Part shown: one piece after another, positions 23,950 through 35,434 of the stretch
Layout: each line of letters begins with the position of its first letter
How positions within the stretch are numbered: position 1 is the stretch's first letter
NCBI RefSeq assembly: GCF_900496995.4
Contig: NC_044030.1
Location: forward strand, 81,384,017-81,448,016
DNA from: Aquila chrysaetos chrysaetos
Lineage: Eukaryota; Chordata; Aves; Accipitriformes; Accipitridae
Direction of reading: 5' to 3'
Length of the DNA: 64,000 nucleotides
The notes under the pieces: model-generated
What the model saw: only the letters and a program-made list of their open reading frames with translations
Database searches by the model: none
What the model was told of the DNA's origin: nothing
Translations under genes and position numbers: made by a program

Positions 23950-24290
23950 GGAATTTATAGCTTGTTTGGTGCGGACTTCTACGTCTTCCCATATTAGACT
24001 ATTCCACAGTCTTTCCACTGAGAAGTTATTTTGATTTTTATCCTCTTTCTCTTAATTTCAACCCATTATCTTAGTTATTTCCCCCTTGGGTAATTTTGTT
24101 CCTCCCTGGGTGTTTGCGCTGTTCAGACATTTGCAACAGGCTCTCTCTCCCCCCTCAGATGTTGCTCAGCCCTGCTGTGCATATTGACGGTTGTTCTTGT
24201 AAAACTTTCCTTGTAAATCAACCCCTCCAGCTCTCTAATCATTTTTGTTGCACTTCTCTGAACTCCCTCCAGTTTGTCTTCATCTCGCTG
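23950..24290 (-). mobile_element. Old CR1/L3-type LINE fragment, 3' part of ORF2
   Basis: On the minus strand, bases 24275-24207 translate to a stretch containing LEGVQRSATKMIRELEGL. It agrees closely with the conserved LE-VQRRATKMI-GLE-L block near the C-terminus of the CR1 reverse-transcriptase protein. About 200 bp further 3' on the same strand (near 24010-23980), a peptide containing RLWNSLIWEDVEV resembles the later conserved W-LP-E-V block of the same protein. Both blocks lie in the right order and at a plausible distance. The copy is decayed by frameshifts, so the element is old and dead. The 3' boundary on the left is uncertain. Confidence 0.65.
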
Positions 24291-25228
24291 GTAATAACTT
24301 TGCCTATGTGTCATTTGGCATTTTCTCCTTATCACATTCCAGCAGAGCATCAAACCTTTTGCCCTGTTGCTGCGTGCTGTTGTCAGGTAGACTGGACTTG
24401 AGTGATTGACGTAATCCCTTAATTTGCCGGAGGGGCAGTTTTAGATTTTTGTAAACCGGTAAATTGGTGATTTGAGCCAAATATGATGCTGAGGAGGGGG
24501 GTTATTCACTCATCTTGTCTAAACAAAACTGGAGCTGATTTTGTGGATTTAAATCCAGGGAGCTCCTGGGTATTTTTCCCTGCCGTTTCTGATGTTGGAA
24601 TAAAACATCAGTGCTAATTTGATGGCTTTCCAAGGAGAAATCGAAATTCAGAGGAACAAATCCTCCTTGTTGCCAGGCCTGGGCAGCTTCATTTTTGTCA
24701 GCGGAGCCAGAGTTTCAGGAGAGAAGAAACAATCCCCGCACTATCCCAGCTCTCCAGTCTTGCCCCCAGCCATTCCCCCGAGGCACAGCCCAAGAGGGAA
24801 TAGTCCCTCCTGGAAGACGTGCCCTTGCCATTCTCTGCCTTAGACTAACAGGTCTCCGTTGGCTTCCACCTCCTGCTCTCATCCGAGTTTTACATTCTGC
24901 CATGTTTATACTCTGACTTTTTTTTTGAAGGCTGCCTTGTTTTATTCATAGAAAACAATCCCGCTCCTGAGCAGATCTTGTCCCAGGGGTCAGGGAGCCG
25001 GAGGGGTTTACCGCCTACCCCGCGAACCTCCTGTTGTATCATCGAGCATGTTTTAATGTGCAGCAGAGTTGATTCAGTTTCACTGTCATTTCTGAGCAAC
25101 GTGCCTGTCTGAAGATGTCCTATAGCTTGAATATCCCTTCCATGTTGAGAGCTTGCAGGCTCCCTACTAAGGTTTTAAAAAGACTGAATTCTCCGAGCGA
25201 AAGGTCCCTGTGACAAAAGATTGCCTAC
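24291..25228. other. Non-coding sequence, no certain feature
   Basis: Left part may continue the minus-strand LINE. The remainder has only chance open frames. If the exon at 25229-25373 is real, the right part is its downstream intron; a GTAGGC donor follows that exon at 25228-25223. Confidence 0.45.
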
Positions 25229-25373
25229 CTTTCCCATGATTACATTCCCAAAGGTGAATGCCAATGTGTCAACAGAAGGAAATATTTCTCCTGCTTTCTT
25301 CAATAATTTATTGGCGTTCACAGCTTTCCCCTTCATGATGACTGCTCCTGCAGCTCTAAGAATATCAGCTCCG
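25229..25373 (-). CDS. Candidate internal exon, unrecognised protein
   Basis: On the minus strand a TTTCAATCTCTCAG acceptor is followed by 145 bases with one open frame and then an AAG|GTAGGC donor, both good matches to splice signals. The frame encodes 48 residues, beginning GADILRAAG and ending FGNVIMGK, with a lysine-rich amphipathic middle (KAVNANKLLKKAGE). By hand count 39 of 48 codons start with a purine, against about 20 and 24 of 48 at the second and third positions. Such three-base periodicity is expected of real coding DNA. The exon would begin with the last base of a split codon and end on a codon boundary. I do not recognise the protein family. No partner exon was identified in the window, which would require introns of tens of kilobases, or the exon may be the relic of a lost gene. 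It could also be a lucky 75-codon open frame. Confidence 0.4.
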
Positions 25374-28087
25374 CTGAGAGATTGAAATTTACTTGTCACA
25401 GCTCTCCCAGGCAGTTATGAACGGCATGGTGCAGGCAGGCTCCTGATTAACAAAATTAGAGAGAGGACGGGGAGCAAGAATGCAGCCACCCCACCCTGGA
25501 AAACTTTAAAGGCCAACCTAAATTCAGATGTGCCATTTTGCAGATAGACAATTTTATCTGAAAAAAAAAATTAAAAAATGGGCTGAACCCATTCTTAGAT
25601 CCAACTGCCTCCCAGCGCTGAGGTGTAGGAGGAATGGACTCATCATCTCCATGAAGCCCTGTGTGGGATGAATTGCTTATTTCAGTGAGAGCAGCATCTG
25701 CCTCAACCCATTCATCTCCCAGCTTTTGAAAGAAGAAATGCCCCGATAGGGCTGAGTTTGTCAGAGTTAGTGACTCCCAATGGGTCACACTCAATTTTGT
25801 GACCCAGATCCCAAATTAGCAATCATGGAGGAGAGAGCGAGCCATTTATTGAAATGCATAATTCATTACTAGAAGATGCTTGGATGCAATCTTGAAAATG
25901 GTCTTATAAGTGCCTGCTTAGAGTAAATAACCAGGATTAACTCAAATTACCTTTTTCCTTTTTTCAATATCCAGTTACAACATAGACCTTGAGCTCAGAA
26001 GCCTCATACTTATTCCCGCCCTGTACCTGGGCTAACATGTCCTGCCTTTCATGATAACAGCCCATTGCCATTAGCTAATTAGCTCACAGCTGGCCAGAAA
26101 GAAGCCAGAGCAGAAGAGCCCAGGTCAGCCTATGCTCATCTCCATTGACCAGCCCAAAGCTGCAATCCAGCTGCTGCAGCACTAATGAAAAAGTCGTAGC
26201 CAGCACTCACTGCAAATGAATGTTCCTGTGGCACATCAGAAATGAAATCAATGAGCTTTAAGTTAACGTCACAGCAGGTCAATTGTATTTATCAGTTTGG
26301 CTTCTGTATTTTTGTCTATATGTGTTTTCCCAAGAAAAAGATGGGGTTTTAGTTAAAAAAGCACTTGCAGAATTTTTTGTTGTACTGAAAGAGTGTGTTC
26401 TGAGGGTAATATTAAGGGAGAAAGGAGGTTGATTGCTTGTTCTGGTTTGTACTTTTGTTTTCTTCTGTCTTCTTGTATGAAGGCAAGGAGAAAATAGCTT
26501 CTTAAAGAGGTCTGCATTTAGTTTAAACAGATGAAACCCGGAATTGATTTAAACGTATTTATGTGGTTATATATCAAGTTCTCCAAAAAGTCAATCACAA
26601 ACAGTTTTGGAAAACCTTTTTTTCATGAAACACAAACTAAAATAACATTTGTAGAAGATACTGTCTCCTAAAAGGAAAGATTTCCCTGTTACCTTAAGCT
26701 GTCCATCCTTAACACCCCCCTGTCTCCTCCGTGCTTCCCACACTCTTCACCGCCCACTTCCATTCCAGGCTCCACCTGTCAAAGTGCCGAATATTTTAAA
26801 TTAGCATTACATGAAAACCAGATGTCCTCTTCCATTAAACACATTGCAAGTCTGCAACAGTCCTTTTGCTGCTTTGAATTGCAGCTAGCTCCTCTCCTTC
26901 CCTAAAAAAAAATATTTTTAAAAATAAGGCAAAACAAAAGTTAATTTTTGGTCAATAAAAACATTTCATAACAATAAATAGAAATGTTTCAGTTTGTTTT
27001 AAAAACATTCACACATTTTAAAATGCTGCTATAGAATAACAGTGAGTGTCTTTGTGAAAAGTTACCTTGAAGGAATAAAACATGCCTCCTGCTCTGAAAA
27101 TTTGAGACTAGATTGCCTGCACATTATTGAAAAGATGTATTTCATTTTTAAGTGCTTCATCAACATGTCATTATACTGACCTCAAGTTTTCTATCGAAAA
27201 ACAGCATTTTGGTCTAACCAGTTCTACATATCACATCTAAGACTAAAATACCTTCCTTAAAGAGTTTTCTGACTCAGGATCCTACGGGGGATGAGGGACA
27301 TGCACCGCATAGCTCACCCTTAACGGTACGATGAATGCTGAAGAGGCACAGATTGTCCTTGCTTGTTGTAGACAACTGCCTCAACAACTTTGCCGTGGTC
27401 AGTCACCTGGTGGTACAGGGCATGTCAGAAGGAATGAATCCTTGAGGACCAGCCAGCTTCCCATTTTCTGTATCGTGGAGTGGCCAGCCACAGATGGGAG
27501 CTGTGATAGCCCCTTCTGCAGAGCCACAAGGGGAGAGACCCAAACCCAAGACCCACGTTGTCCCTCTGGAAGGGCTGAACTGCTCTGGAGGAGTGTGCAC
27601 GCTCTAGAGGACCCGACCGTAACTTGCTGGGAGGAAAAGCAGTCTTTCTGACAGGGAACAGATTTTTCGGGGACATTTCTTGCCTGGGAAACCACTTCCC
27701 AACCCAGACGGAGACCAGCAGCTCTTTCTCATCACTGCTTAGTCTCAGGTTGTAAACCCTTATGCTTCAGGGCTTGAGCTAGCCTCTAATTAATGAAGTT
27801 GAGGAATAAACTTCCCTGTAGGCCATTTATTCCATATCTGCCTTCTGCAGGGTTTCTTGCGCTCGCCTCTGAAGCAGCTACCAGGGGCCACTGCAGGGTA
27901 AACACCAGGCAGTGGCTCCGTCCCTTATCTGGTCAAATACGAAGCTCTGGATCCCACAGTCCCTACCCCAGTCTCCCTTTGTGGAAGCCCCAATAATTTG
28001 CGTTACAATGTCCACTTCACACCTGCTACAGAGATAACAAATCATTACCTGCTTTTCTTTTCTTCTGTTTTGGTTTGTTTGTCTGGC
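25374..28087. other. AT-rich non-coding sequence
   Basis: No gene is recognised. The segment 26050-26300 is repeat-free and rich in transcription-factor-like cores, including the perfect 12-bp palindrome AGCTAATTAGCT (26073-26084); see findings. 26880-27060 is very AT-rich. Overlapping open frames at 27.3-27.7 kb occupy both strands of the same GC-richer bases and are treated as chance. Confidence 0.5.
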
Positions 28088-28132
28088 TTTTTCTTTCTTT
28101 CTTTCTTTTTCTTTTTTTTTTTTTTTCTTTTT
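28088..28132 (+). repeat. Pyrimidine tract (CTTT)n plus poly(T)
   Basis: CTTT units run into a T-only block and back into a CTTTTT end. Simple repeat. Confidence 0.85.
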
Positions 28133-29014
28133 CATAAGAAAAGCCAGGCACATTAAATTGGACACGGACAAGTAAACCAGTTTGTAATGATATGTCGGAC
28201 TTCCTGTAGCAAGAGTAGGTAATTTGGCTCCATTCTGAATTTAGATTTTTAATTTTCCTCTGTCACAGAAAGGATTTTTCAGTAGAGAATTTGGATGCAC
28301 AATAGCTGCGGGCGTTTAATCTGCAGAGTTGCTCCTGAGGATACACACTGTAGCATCTACTGTCTTTGGTTTGCATCCAGAGAGAGAAGGCGGAGGTGAA
28401 TTTGGAAGGCATCCAAAGAAAGAAAGAAAAGAAAGTGGTGTTGCTAATTTCACACATTTCTGTAGCTGGAGTGTGTGTCTCGCGGGCAGCAGGCTGCCGT
28501 TAATGTCCCCATGGCCTAGGGAGGTCCCTTGGCATTTAACCTCAGCTATCCCGCTTATTCCATAAACACACGACTTCAATTTCCAAAATGTCCGGTTAAA
28601 AATGAATTCTTCGAAGAGGTACAGGGTAAGGAAATGTTTCAATAAGTATGTAACATCCACTTTCTTCATCTGTTTTATTATTTAGATGCAGAGAAATGTC
28701 TTATAGCATTTGAGCCCCCTATTTCCCTGGGTTTAAAATGAGAACGAACCTCTCATCTCTTGTGTTCCCTAGTTAGAAACCTGCAAGTGAAGAGCTACTC
28801 CCTAAAAGCTAAGCAAATGTTTCCATGAACAGACTCAAGACAAGACAGAAATTGGCCGAGCCTCACTTCCAGGCTGTTTCATGCATCGTGCAAGGCAAAT
28901 TGAGGGGACACAAGCTCTCAGAGCCACCTCTGAAAATCTAGGACTCCCTCTAAGCTTTACACTGATTGTGCAGAGTCTTCCTAGAAGTCTTGTGGTATAT
29001 GGAGAGCAGACTGG
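28133..29014. other. Non-coding sequence without a recognisable feature
   Basis: Open frames near 28.3-28.7 kb overlap on both strands. No family features or splice-bounded coding signal were seen. Confidence 0.5.
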
Positions 29015-29075
29015 CAAAGGGGCTGTTATTCTCAACCCATTTTTGCAGATGAGAGACTGAAGTCCAACCAGATCT
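29015..29075 (-). mobile_element. MIR-like SINE fragment, weak
   Basis: The plus strand reads GTTATTCTCAACCCATTTTT followed by GCAGATGAGAGACTGAAG. This is the reverse-orientation ATTATCCCCATTTT-CAGATGAG-AACTGAGG core of old amniote SINEs. Confidence 0.5.
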
Positions 29076-29394
29076 AGCGAAGACAGCATCATCCAACCCA
29101 TGGATCCCCTTGGCTCCCAGCTGGCCTTTACGCTAGATATTATTCCTGTTGCAGCAGAGTCAGCAGAAGAGGTTGCACGCCTACAGCCTGGCACTGCAAC
29201 ACAAACCACCCTTGCGAAGGATTAAGCTGAGATGCTGGGATGCGAGCTAGAGAGGCTGACGTAGGGGCACACGTCCCCTCGTGGCTCTGGGCAGCACCAA
29301 GAGGCAAATCTGTAGCTGAGAAAGGGGTGGACGGGCTTAAATCACAGCACAGCATTTGTCAAGAGCACCTCTGTCAAAGCTGTAAGCTGCAAGC

Positions 29395-29480
29395 AGATTA
29401 AGCAGCTTGCCCAAGGCCGCGGAAGAAAGCTGTGTCAGCACTGAACCAAAAGCAGATTCCAGCCCCGAGCTTCATCCACA
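29395..29480 (-). mobile_element. MIR-like SINE fragment, weak
   Basis: The plus strand reads AAGCAGCTTGCCCAAGGCCG, then CTGTGTCAGCACTGAACC. It follows the order GACTTGCCCAAGGTCAC / GTGGCAGAGC-GAACC of a MIR-like element in reverse orientation. The sequence is diverged. Confidence 0.5.
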
Positions 29481-29559
29481 AGGTTCCACCTAGGGAGGCA
29501 AATCTGAGCTGCGCAGTGCCAACTTGAGCACGGCTTTACCGTTCCCGTTTTTACAAACC

Positions 29560-29650
29560 ACACAGAAACGCCGAGGCAAAGGAGGTGAAGTGATTTATGC
29601 AGGGTCTTACAGAGAAGAGCACCCTGATTCCAGAGCTCCTGCTCCAAAAT
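29560..29650 (-). mobile_element. MIR-like SINE fragment, weak
   Basis: The plus strand reads AAACGCCGAGGCAAAGGAGG, then GAAGTGATTTATGCAGGGTC and CCAGAGCTCCTGC, parallel to GAAACTGAGGCACAGAGAGG / GAAGTGACTTGCCCAAGGTC of a reverse MIR-like element. With the two fragments to its left this makes three similar fragments within 650 bp. Confidence 0.5.
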
Positions 29651-31088
29651 ATTTGCCTGTGCCCCTTTAAGCCTTGTAATGAGCCTGTCTTTACTTCTGC
29701 CTTTTGTTACTGCTTACAAAAAAAAAGAAAGCGCGCTCACTTTTCTCTTGAAACTTATTTCTCTTCAACAGCGGTGGCCCCAAAATTACTGCTAATTTCC
29801 TGCAAGGGATTTGTTCTTTGAAACATACTGTATGGCACTTTTCATTTTCCTCTCTTTTCTTCTTCTTTTTTTTTTTTTTCTTCTATCTGAGACTGGCACT
29901 GAGTCTGTTGAGAACATGTAAGTGTAGTTGCTTTTGAATGCTGCAAGGTAAATGCTGAAAATGACAGCTTAAATGGAATCATTAAAGCAGATGTAAGTAT
30001 TATCTGAATGCTTCTGAAGTCTCCTATGCACAGCAATAGCGTCTTTATTTTCTCTCCTGATGCATGCACCTTTTTAAAGAGAGCTGACAACCTATTATTT
30101 CTTACTTTCTCCCCATTTTGAAGCCTGAACTTAAGGACTATGTTCGTATCTTAAAGCTATAACCCGTTTGCCAGGAAACGTCTGAAAATCCAACCAAAAT
30201 AGAGGCATGGTGCAACAGTGACTATGATATATAACTACTCATTTTAGGTTACTAAGCAAAAGGAAATGCATAGCAAAATGTTAACCACTGGCTTAAAGGT
30301 AATAAAGCAGCGTGCTCCTTATTCTGATTAGACAAAGCGCACAGATTTGGAGGCTGCCATGGACTTCCCCAGTTTTAAACTTTGATTCCCAGTTAAGGTG
30401 GGATCCCTCTCCCTTTGCTACCCACTATGCAATAGGGCAACTAGTCACAGCTGCTTTAGCTCTTCCTATAAGCAAGGTAGAGAGAGTAATTTCCATAAGA
30501 TGGTCCGTATCGCTTCCCTCAGGACGGGGTGAGTCACCAGAAGGTCCTTCTGTCCTCTAAGGAAGGGAGAAGGAACCTACAGAGGAAGCTCATATGACCA
30601 TCCTAGACTAGATGCCAATCCTTCAAACGGTTAAGGCTAGGTGACATGAATCACACGCGCTGATTTTTTGCTTGCTACAAGCCCAGGAGCTGGCACCGTT
30701 GCCAGCTGAGCTAATCTACTCTGAGCATTGAACTAACCATTGGCACTGCAGCTCTGCTAAAGAACGACTGTCCAGGGTGTACTGCAGCCCTCAGTTGCTC
30801 TGCACTGGAGCAGCACCAAGTCACAAGCTCAGGCGAGATGATAGATGGGCTATTTTGGCTTCAGAAATTCTGCCATCTCTTCTTCCCTTGAGTCTGAGCT
30901 CACGCCTGTACATTGGCCAGACGGGAGCTCCTCTGATGAGCTCTTAGCCCATCTCTTTGCTCACACTTGTGAGGCCCAACAGCAAGCTGAAGGCACAGGC
31001 TAACTCCTTTTCCAGGTGGTCCGGGTCACCCCAGGGAGACATATGGTCTCTTGTCTGCATCTGGATGAAGTAAATGCCATTTTATGGT
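29651..31088. other. Non-coding sequence without a recognisable feature
   Basis: A poly(T) tract lies near 29868-29880. No gene is recognised. The phrase CCATCCTAGACTAGATGCC near 30600 faintly recalls a CR1-type 3' end but is too short to call. Confidence 0.5.
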
Positions 31089-31654
31089 TGTCCTGGTTTC
31101 AGCTGGGATAGAGTTAACTGTCTTCCTAGTAGCTGGTATAATGCTATGTTTTGGGTTCAGTATGAGAAGAATGTTGATAACACACTGATGTTTTCAGTTG
31201 TTGCTAGTAGTGTTTAGTCTAAAGTCAAGGATTTTTCAGCTTCTCATGCCCAGCCAGCGAGAAAGCTGGAGGGGCACAAGAAGTTGGCACAGGACACAGC
31301 CAGGACAGCTGGCCCAAACTGGCCGACAGGGTATTCCATACCATGGGATGTCACATCTAGTATAGGAACTGGGAAGTGGGGGCGGGGAATCGCCACTGGG
31401 GGACTAACTGGGTGTCAGTTGGCGGGTGGTGAGCATCATTTGTACATTCCAATCCTTTCATTATTGCTGTTGTCATTTTATTAGTGTTATCATTATCATT
31501 AGTAGTTTCTTCTTTTCTGTTCTATTAAACCGTTCTTATCTCAAGCCATGGGTTTTGCTTCTTTTCCCAATTATCCCCCCCATCCCACTGGGTGGGGGGA
31601 AGTGAGTGAGCGGCTGCGTGGTGTTTAGTTGCTGGCTGGGGTTAAACCACAACA
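31089..31654 (+). mobile_element. Solo LTR of avian ERVL-type endogenous retrovirus
   Basis: The element starts TGTCCTGGTTTCAGCTGGG and ends GGGGTTAAACCACAACA, giving the TG...CA ends of a retroviral LTR. The internal order (AGTAGCTGGTATAATGCTAT, CTTCTCATGCCCAGCCAGC, GACAGCTGGCCCAAACTGG, GAGCGGCTGCGTGGTGTTTA) is a very common LTR of bird genomes. Flanking bases ATGGT (31084-31088) and AAGGT (31655-31659) match at 4 of 5 positions, the 5-bp target duplication expected for this class. The U3/R region has a degraded TATA-like GTATAGGAAC (near 31360), and an ATTAAA polyadenylation-type signal lies at 31524-31529. No internal retroviral genes are attached, so recombination between two LTRs removed them. 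The family assignment rests on recognition, not on a database search. Confidence 0.9.
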
Positions 31655-33504
31655 AAGGTGTTTAATCTAAACAGTGCAACTGAACACCGGTCTGGAAAGC
31701 CTATCACAGTGTTAGTATGGCATCAAACCTCAGCCCCGAAGTGGCTACATTAGCCCTGTACCACACGCACTAGTCCTAATTCAGGGTACATGTGGTACAG
31801 ATCTGTGGAATGAAGCGTGTCTGACTGTGCAGGTATCTGGTTAATGCCATTCGGTATTAAAGCCTAGGACAACAGACAGAAATAACAAATTAAACACCCA
31901 GATTTACAAACTGAAAGGAACAGTAGATAACAACATCAATAGCAGTGACCCAAGCTCTCAGATCACTGAATGATGGGCCATTGAAAGGACCACTCGAAGC
32001 CTTGAGGAGGGTCAGCCAGAACTTTGTAACTGGTGAGAAGAGGAAAAGAAGATTGCCGTGGGTCTCATGGGACAGAGCAAACTTCCTCTGGGATATTTGA
32101 GGGGACTTGTGGGACTGTGTAATACTTGCCATGCAATGTTTGAAGGTGCCCCCACAGCTCTCTGGGTCACTTTTGGATTGGCCCTGACTCTTTAGCTTTG
32201 GGATAACAAATCCTTTTTCCCATTTACTTCTGAGAAGCCCCAAGCAAGTTCTTTCTTGTGACCAGACATGGATATTTTATGGTTGCTGGTCTTTCTTGGG
32301 ACTTACTAGACCCATGCTTATCTCCCTGGCTTTCCAGAAAGCCCTTGCATAGCTTTGTTACTGCACAGATCAGGTAAGATACATCTTTAGGTGTTTTGCC
32401 AAAGGGTGCCAGGCCATGAAACTCTACTGCTGAGTTAATTTTTTGACATTCAGACAGCCTGAAACTTGAGATTACAGCAACGTATAAGTTTCATTTATGT
32501 CATGCTTGGAAAGGATTTTGTTTGCTTGCTTGCTTGCTTGTTGTTTTCCAACAAAACAAAAAAGGGGGGCTGCAAAAGTAAGCTGAAATTCTGCCGGTTA
32601 TGGATTATGTGGGGACCCATGCAGGCCTATGTTTGACATTTTTGATATGCTCTGTAAGCACTGGATCTGCACCTAAGGAACTGGTCAGACGGAGAGGCTA
32701 CATCTCTATTTACTGAAGCCAGCAGGTCCTAGGAGCAGAACTGGCTTGGTCGTGGCCCTGCACATCTATATTGTCCTTGTAGAGTCAGATATAAGTATAT
32801 ATAGATATCTGATTCATAACCTATCCTGCGCCTCACTGGAGGCATCGGTTTAGTACCTGGGTGGCCTTGATTTTATTATTAGTGCTTCCACTGGCCTGCT
32901 GCTCAGCAGTAGGTAAATGAGGTCATCGCTTTGTGACTCCATTCCCTTTTGCAAAATGTAGATAAAAACTCTTTTAATCCTGCTGATGAAAGGTGGTATG
33001 ATGAATAGCATTCTTACCAGTCTTGCCTTCCTTATAGTAGGGGTCTTTGTGAATCCATTCTATTAACAGCTCTAAGGACCATAGAAATCCCTATATAAAT
33101 TAAACACAAAACCTTGGCAGTGCCATGAAACTGCAATTAGAAAATGAAAAAGCTATAGTTTTCAGAGTAACAATAGACTTGCCCACATTGCATATCGTGC
33201 ATAGATTTAAGTATGCATTTAATAGTCTGACTGGTAATAAAAATATTATATAGATACAATATGTTTGAATTATTATTGCTACGCTGGAAGAACGGCACTG
33301 TTTCTGTACCCTGGCTCTTGTGTGTTTAAATTTGTAACTTCACTGTTACACTCTCAGACTTGTTTGCATTCAATTTCTTTGAGCTTTCTAAATTAGATAT
33401 GTACGTGATGCTCTGTGTTAAAACTAAATCAATTGATTCTTAATAGTCATGTGGTGTTAATATTAAGCCAATTAGGCTCAAATTAACACACACATTTATT
33501 TAAG
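31655..33504. other. AT-rich non-coding sequence
   Basis: A 117-codon minus frame at 31890-32243 is the longest and has no recognisable domain. A (GCTT)n microsatellite lies at 32521-32542. The segment 33190-33500 is AT-rich, repeat-free and might be conserved, but this cannot be judged here. Confidence 0.5.
32521..32542 (+). repeat. (GCTT)n microsatellite
   Basis: TTTG is followed by several CTTG units in direct tandem. Simple repeat. Confidence 0.8.
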
Positions 33505-33570
33505 CAAGGCCCTGATCTTGTAAAGGACTTAAACATGTATTTCGAACTTTGGTTTAACAAAGTTCCTAAG
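33505..33570. repeat. Fragment of old interspersed repeat
   Basis: The phrase AAGGCCCTGATCTTGTAAAG followed by GACTTAAACATGTATTTCG resembles the start (GGGCCTGATCCTGCAAAGACTTA-CACATGCTTAAC) of an old repeat found in reptile and bird genomes. It is likely related to the fragment at 5350-5430. The family is not certain. Confidence 0.4.
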
Positions 33571-33682
33571 TATATCAGCAATATAAACCCTGCAAGACAT
33601 AGTTCAGCTGCCTAAGTTAATTACTGAAGCAAACTTGAAGCGGCATCACAGCGAAGCTATATGAAAAAGTGCCATCTCAGGG

Positions 33683-33717
33683 AAAAAAAAAAAAAAAGGA
33701 AAAGGAAAAGGAAAAAA
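33683..33717 (+). repeat. Poly(A) followed by (GGAAAA)n
   Basis: Fifteen A residues (33683-33697) run into three GGAAAA-type units. Simple purine repeat. Confidence 0.85.
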
Positions 33718-35434
33718 TAAAGCTTTCACAAACTCCTTTGGTAGCTCCAGGTTCAGACCACCAGATGTACATATCTATGGGATAGGTGTCTACCCTAGGG
33801 TTTCTTCTCAGAGATCTAGTAGGTAGAGGCACACCAAGAGTGATTCAGCTCATCATGAAGTAGACGTTTACCAGGTGATCAGATGAACATCTCTGGTTTT
33901 CACTGCTTACATCTCCTCTGACTCCAGTGAGAGCTCAGACACGAAGCTCACACGCATACTGCTACCTGCAGACACAGCTGCCCATAGACTCATTGAGGTA
34001 TCCAAACTGGGAGCTGAGCCATGCCTGTCACTAGAGAAGGATACAGTGGAAATTCCTTCCGAGGAACCTAAGATATTTGCACACATGCAAATCCTAACTA
34101 TTCAGCTGGAAGCAGTATAGGTGAAGAGGCTCTGCCTATTCCTAACTACACATGTGTTTACGTGTGCTATTAAATTTGTGCTCAGTGGCTTTCATTTTAG
34201 TGTGACTAACATTTCTAGAAGATTAGTATTCATATGTTCTTCTCCTATCACTTTTCCAAAATACTGTCTCCCTCTTTGGCTGGATGCTGCCAAAACTTTC
34301 AGCATCGAGATATACACTGTTTACTCTTTTCTTTAAATTTTTGCAGCCACAGACTTAGACATACAATCAAGATACGTTAGCTTAACAAATTGCTACCCAT
34401 CTGCCAGTGTGGCTGTTCACATGCTAAAAGCTGCCTATCCACATGCATGCTCTTAGCCTTCTCCAGTCATGAGATTATGTGAGATGGCTTAACACTGCTT
34501 AACATTGCGTTAAGAAGGGTTACTAGGGTGTAGTACATCTTTAATTCCCTCAAATACAATCATTTTTCTAAACCTAGATGCTGGTCGTGGAAGTTTTCTA
34601 TGGCGTGCCTCCGTGAGTGCACAAGCAGCGGTACACAAAGACACAAACCTGAGAGGTGAAGAAAAATGAAGCGGAGGGGCAGATTTGCCCAGGGTCTGCA
34701 GAGGCAGAGCTTGTCTCTGCAGTCTATTTGCACAGCAATCCGCAGCTGGAGATCGGTACAGGCAGGGCAGCAAGATCTCCTGCTACCTGTGTTTTTTGTC
34801 TTCTCCGGCTGTGGAAGTCTTCAGGGAAGTAATAGGGCCATATACTGGCCCAACTGTTTGTGGTCAAGAATTTGTGCCCTCGGAAACAAGCGGTGCATAG
34901 CCCTGTTTTATGATCAATAGAATGAATGGGGTAATTCATCCAAATTCATTCCCAAAGTAATTCTGCTGCAGCCTGCGGAGAACTACTATGGATGCATTTA
35001 GCCCATAATCTTCCTCCATCAAGATATGACTATACCCTCCAGTGGGCAATAAAGTGCTTTGGGGCATCTAATTGAAAGTGTGACAGTTTTACACTGTTGG
35101 GAAGCAGCAGTTGTGGGTGGCATGTGCTCTGCTGGCATCTGAGGGTAAATACAGCAGGATATGTGGCAGTCTACAACTGGGAGCTACATTATGCATGTGC
35201 TGGGAACAGCAAGCCAGTGCCACAATGCAATTATAGCTTTAAACCGTGCCCAGTGTGTCTGTTCGGCAGCAGTAGACAGACAGCTCCAAATCATTATTTT
35301 TTTTCTGCTTACTTAGCTTCTGGTGATTAGGTTCCTGTTTTGCAATTGTGGTGACTAAACCAATTAAGGTGCAATTTAAAGAAGGAACTCATAAATACTG
35401 TACAAAGGTAGTATTGACATATCTAAACTTTATG

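Noticed and set aside
25690..25735. Peptide LGDEWVEADAAL resembling the LGDEW-E block of CR1 ORF2 on the minus strand
   Set aside because: Similarity stops after about nine residues and no neighbouring CR1 block is found on either side, so coincidence is more likely.
30590..30630. CR1-type 3' end phrase (CTAGACTAGATGCC)
   Set aside because: Too short and not followed by the expected CCTTCCAGCC or TCTATG blocks.
31284..31484. 66-codon plus-strand frame as a gene
   Set aside because: Lies entirely inside the solo LTR, a non-coding repeat.
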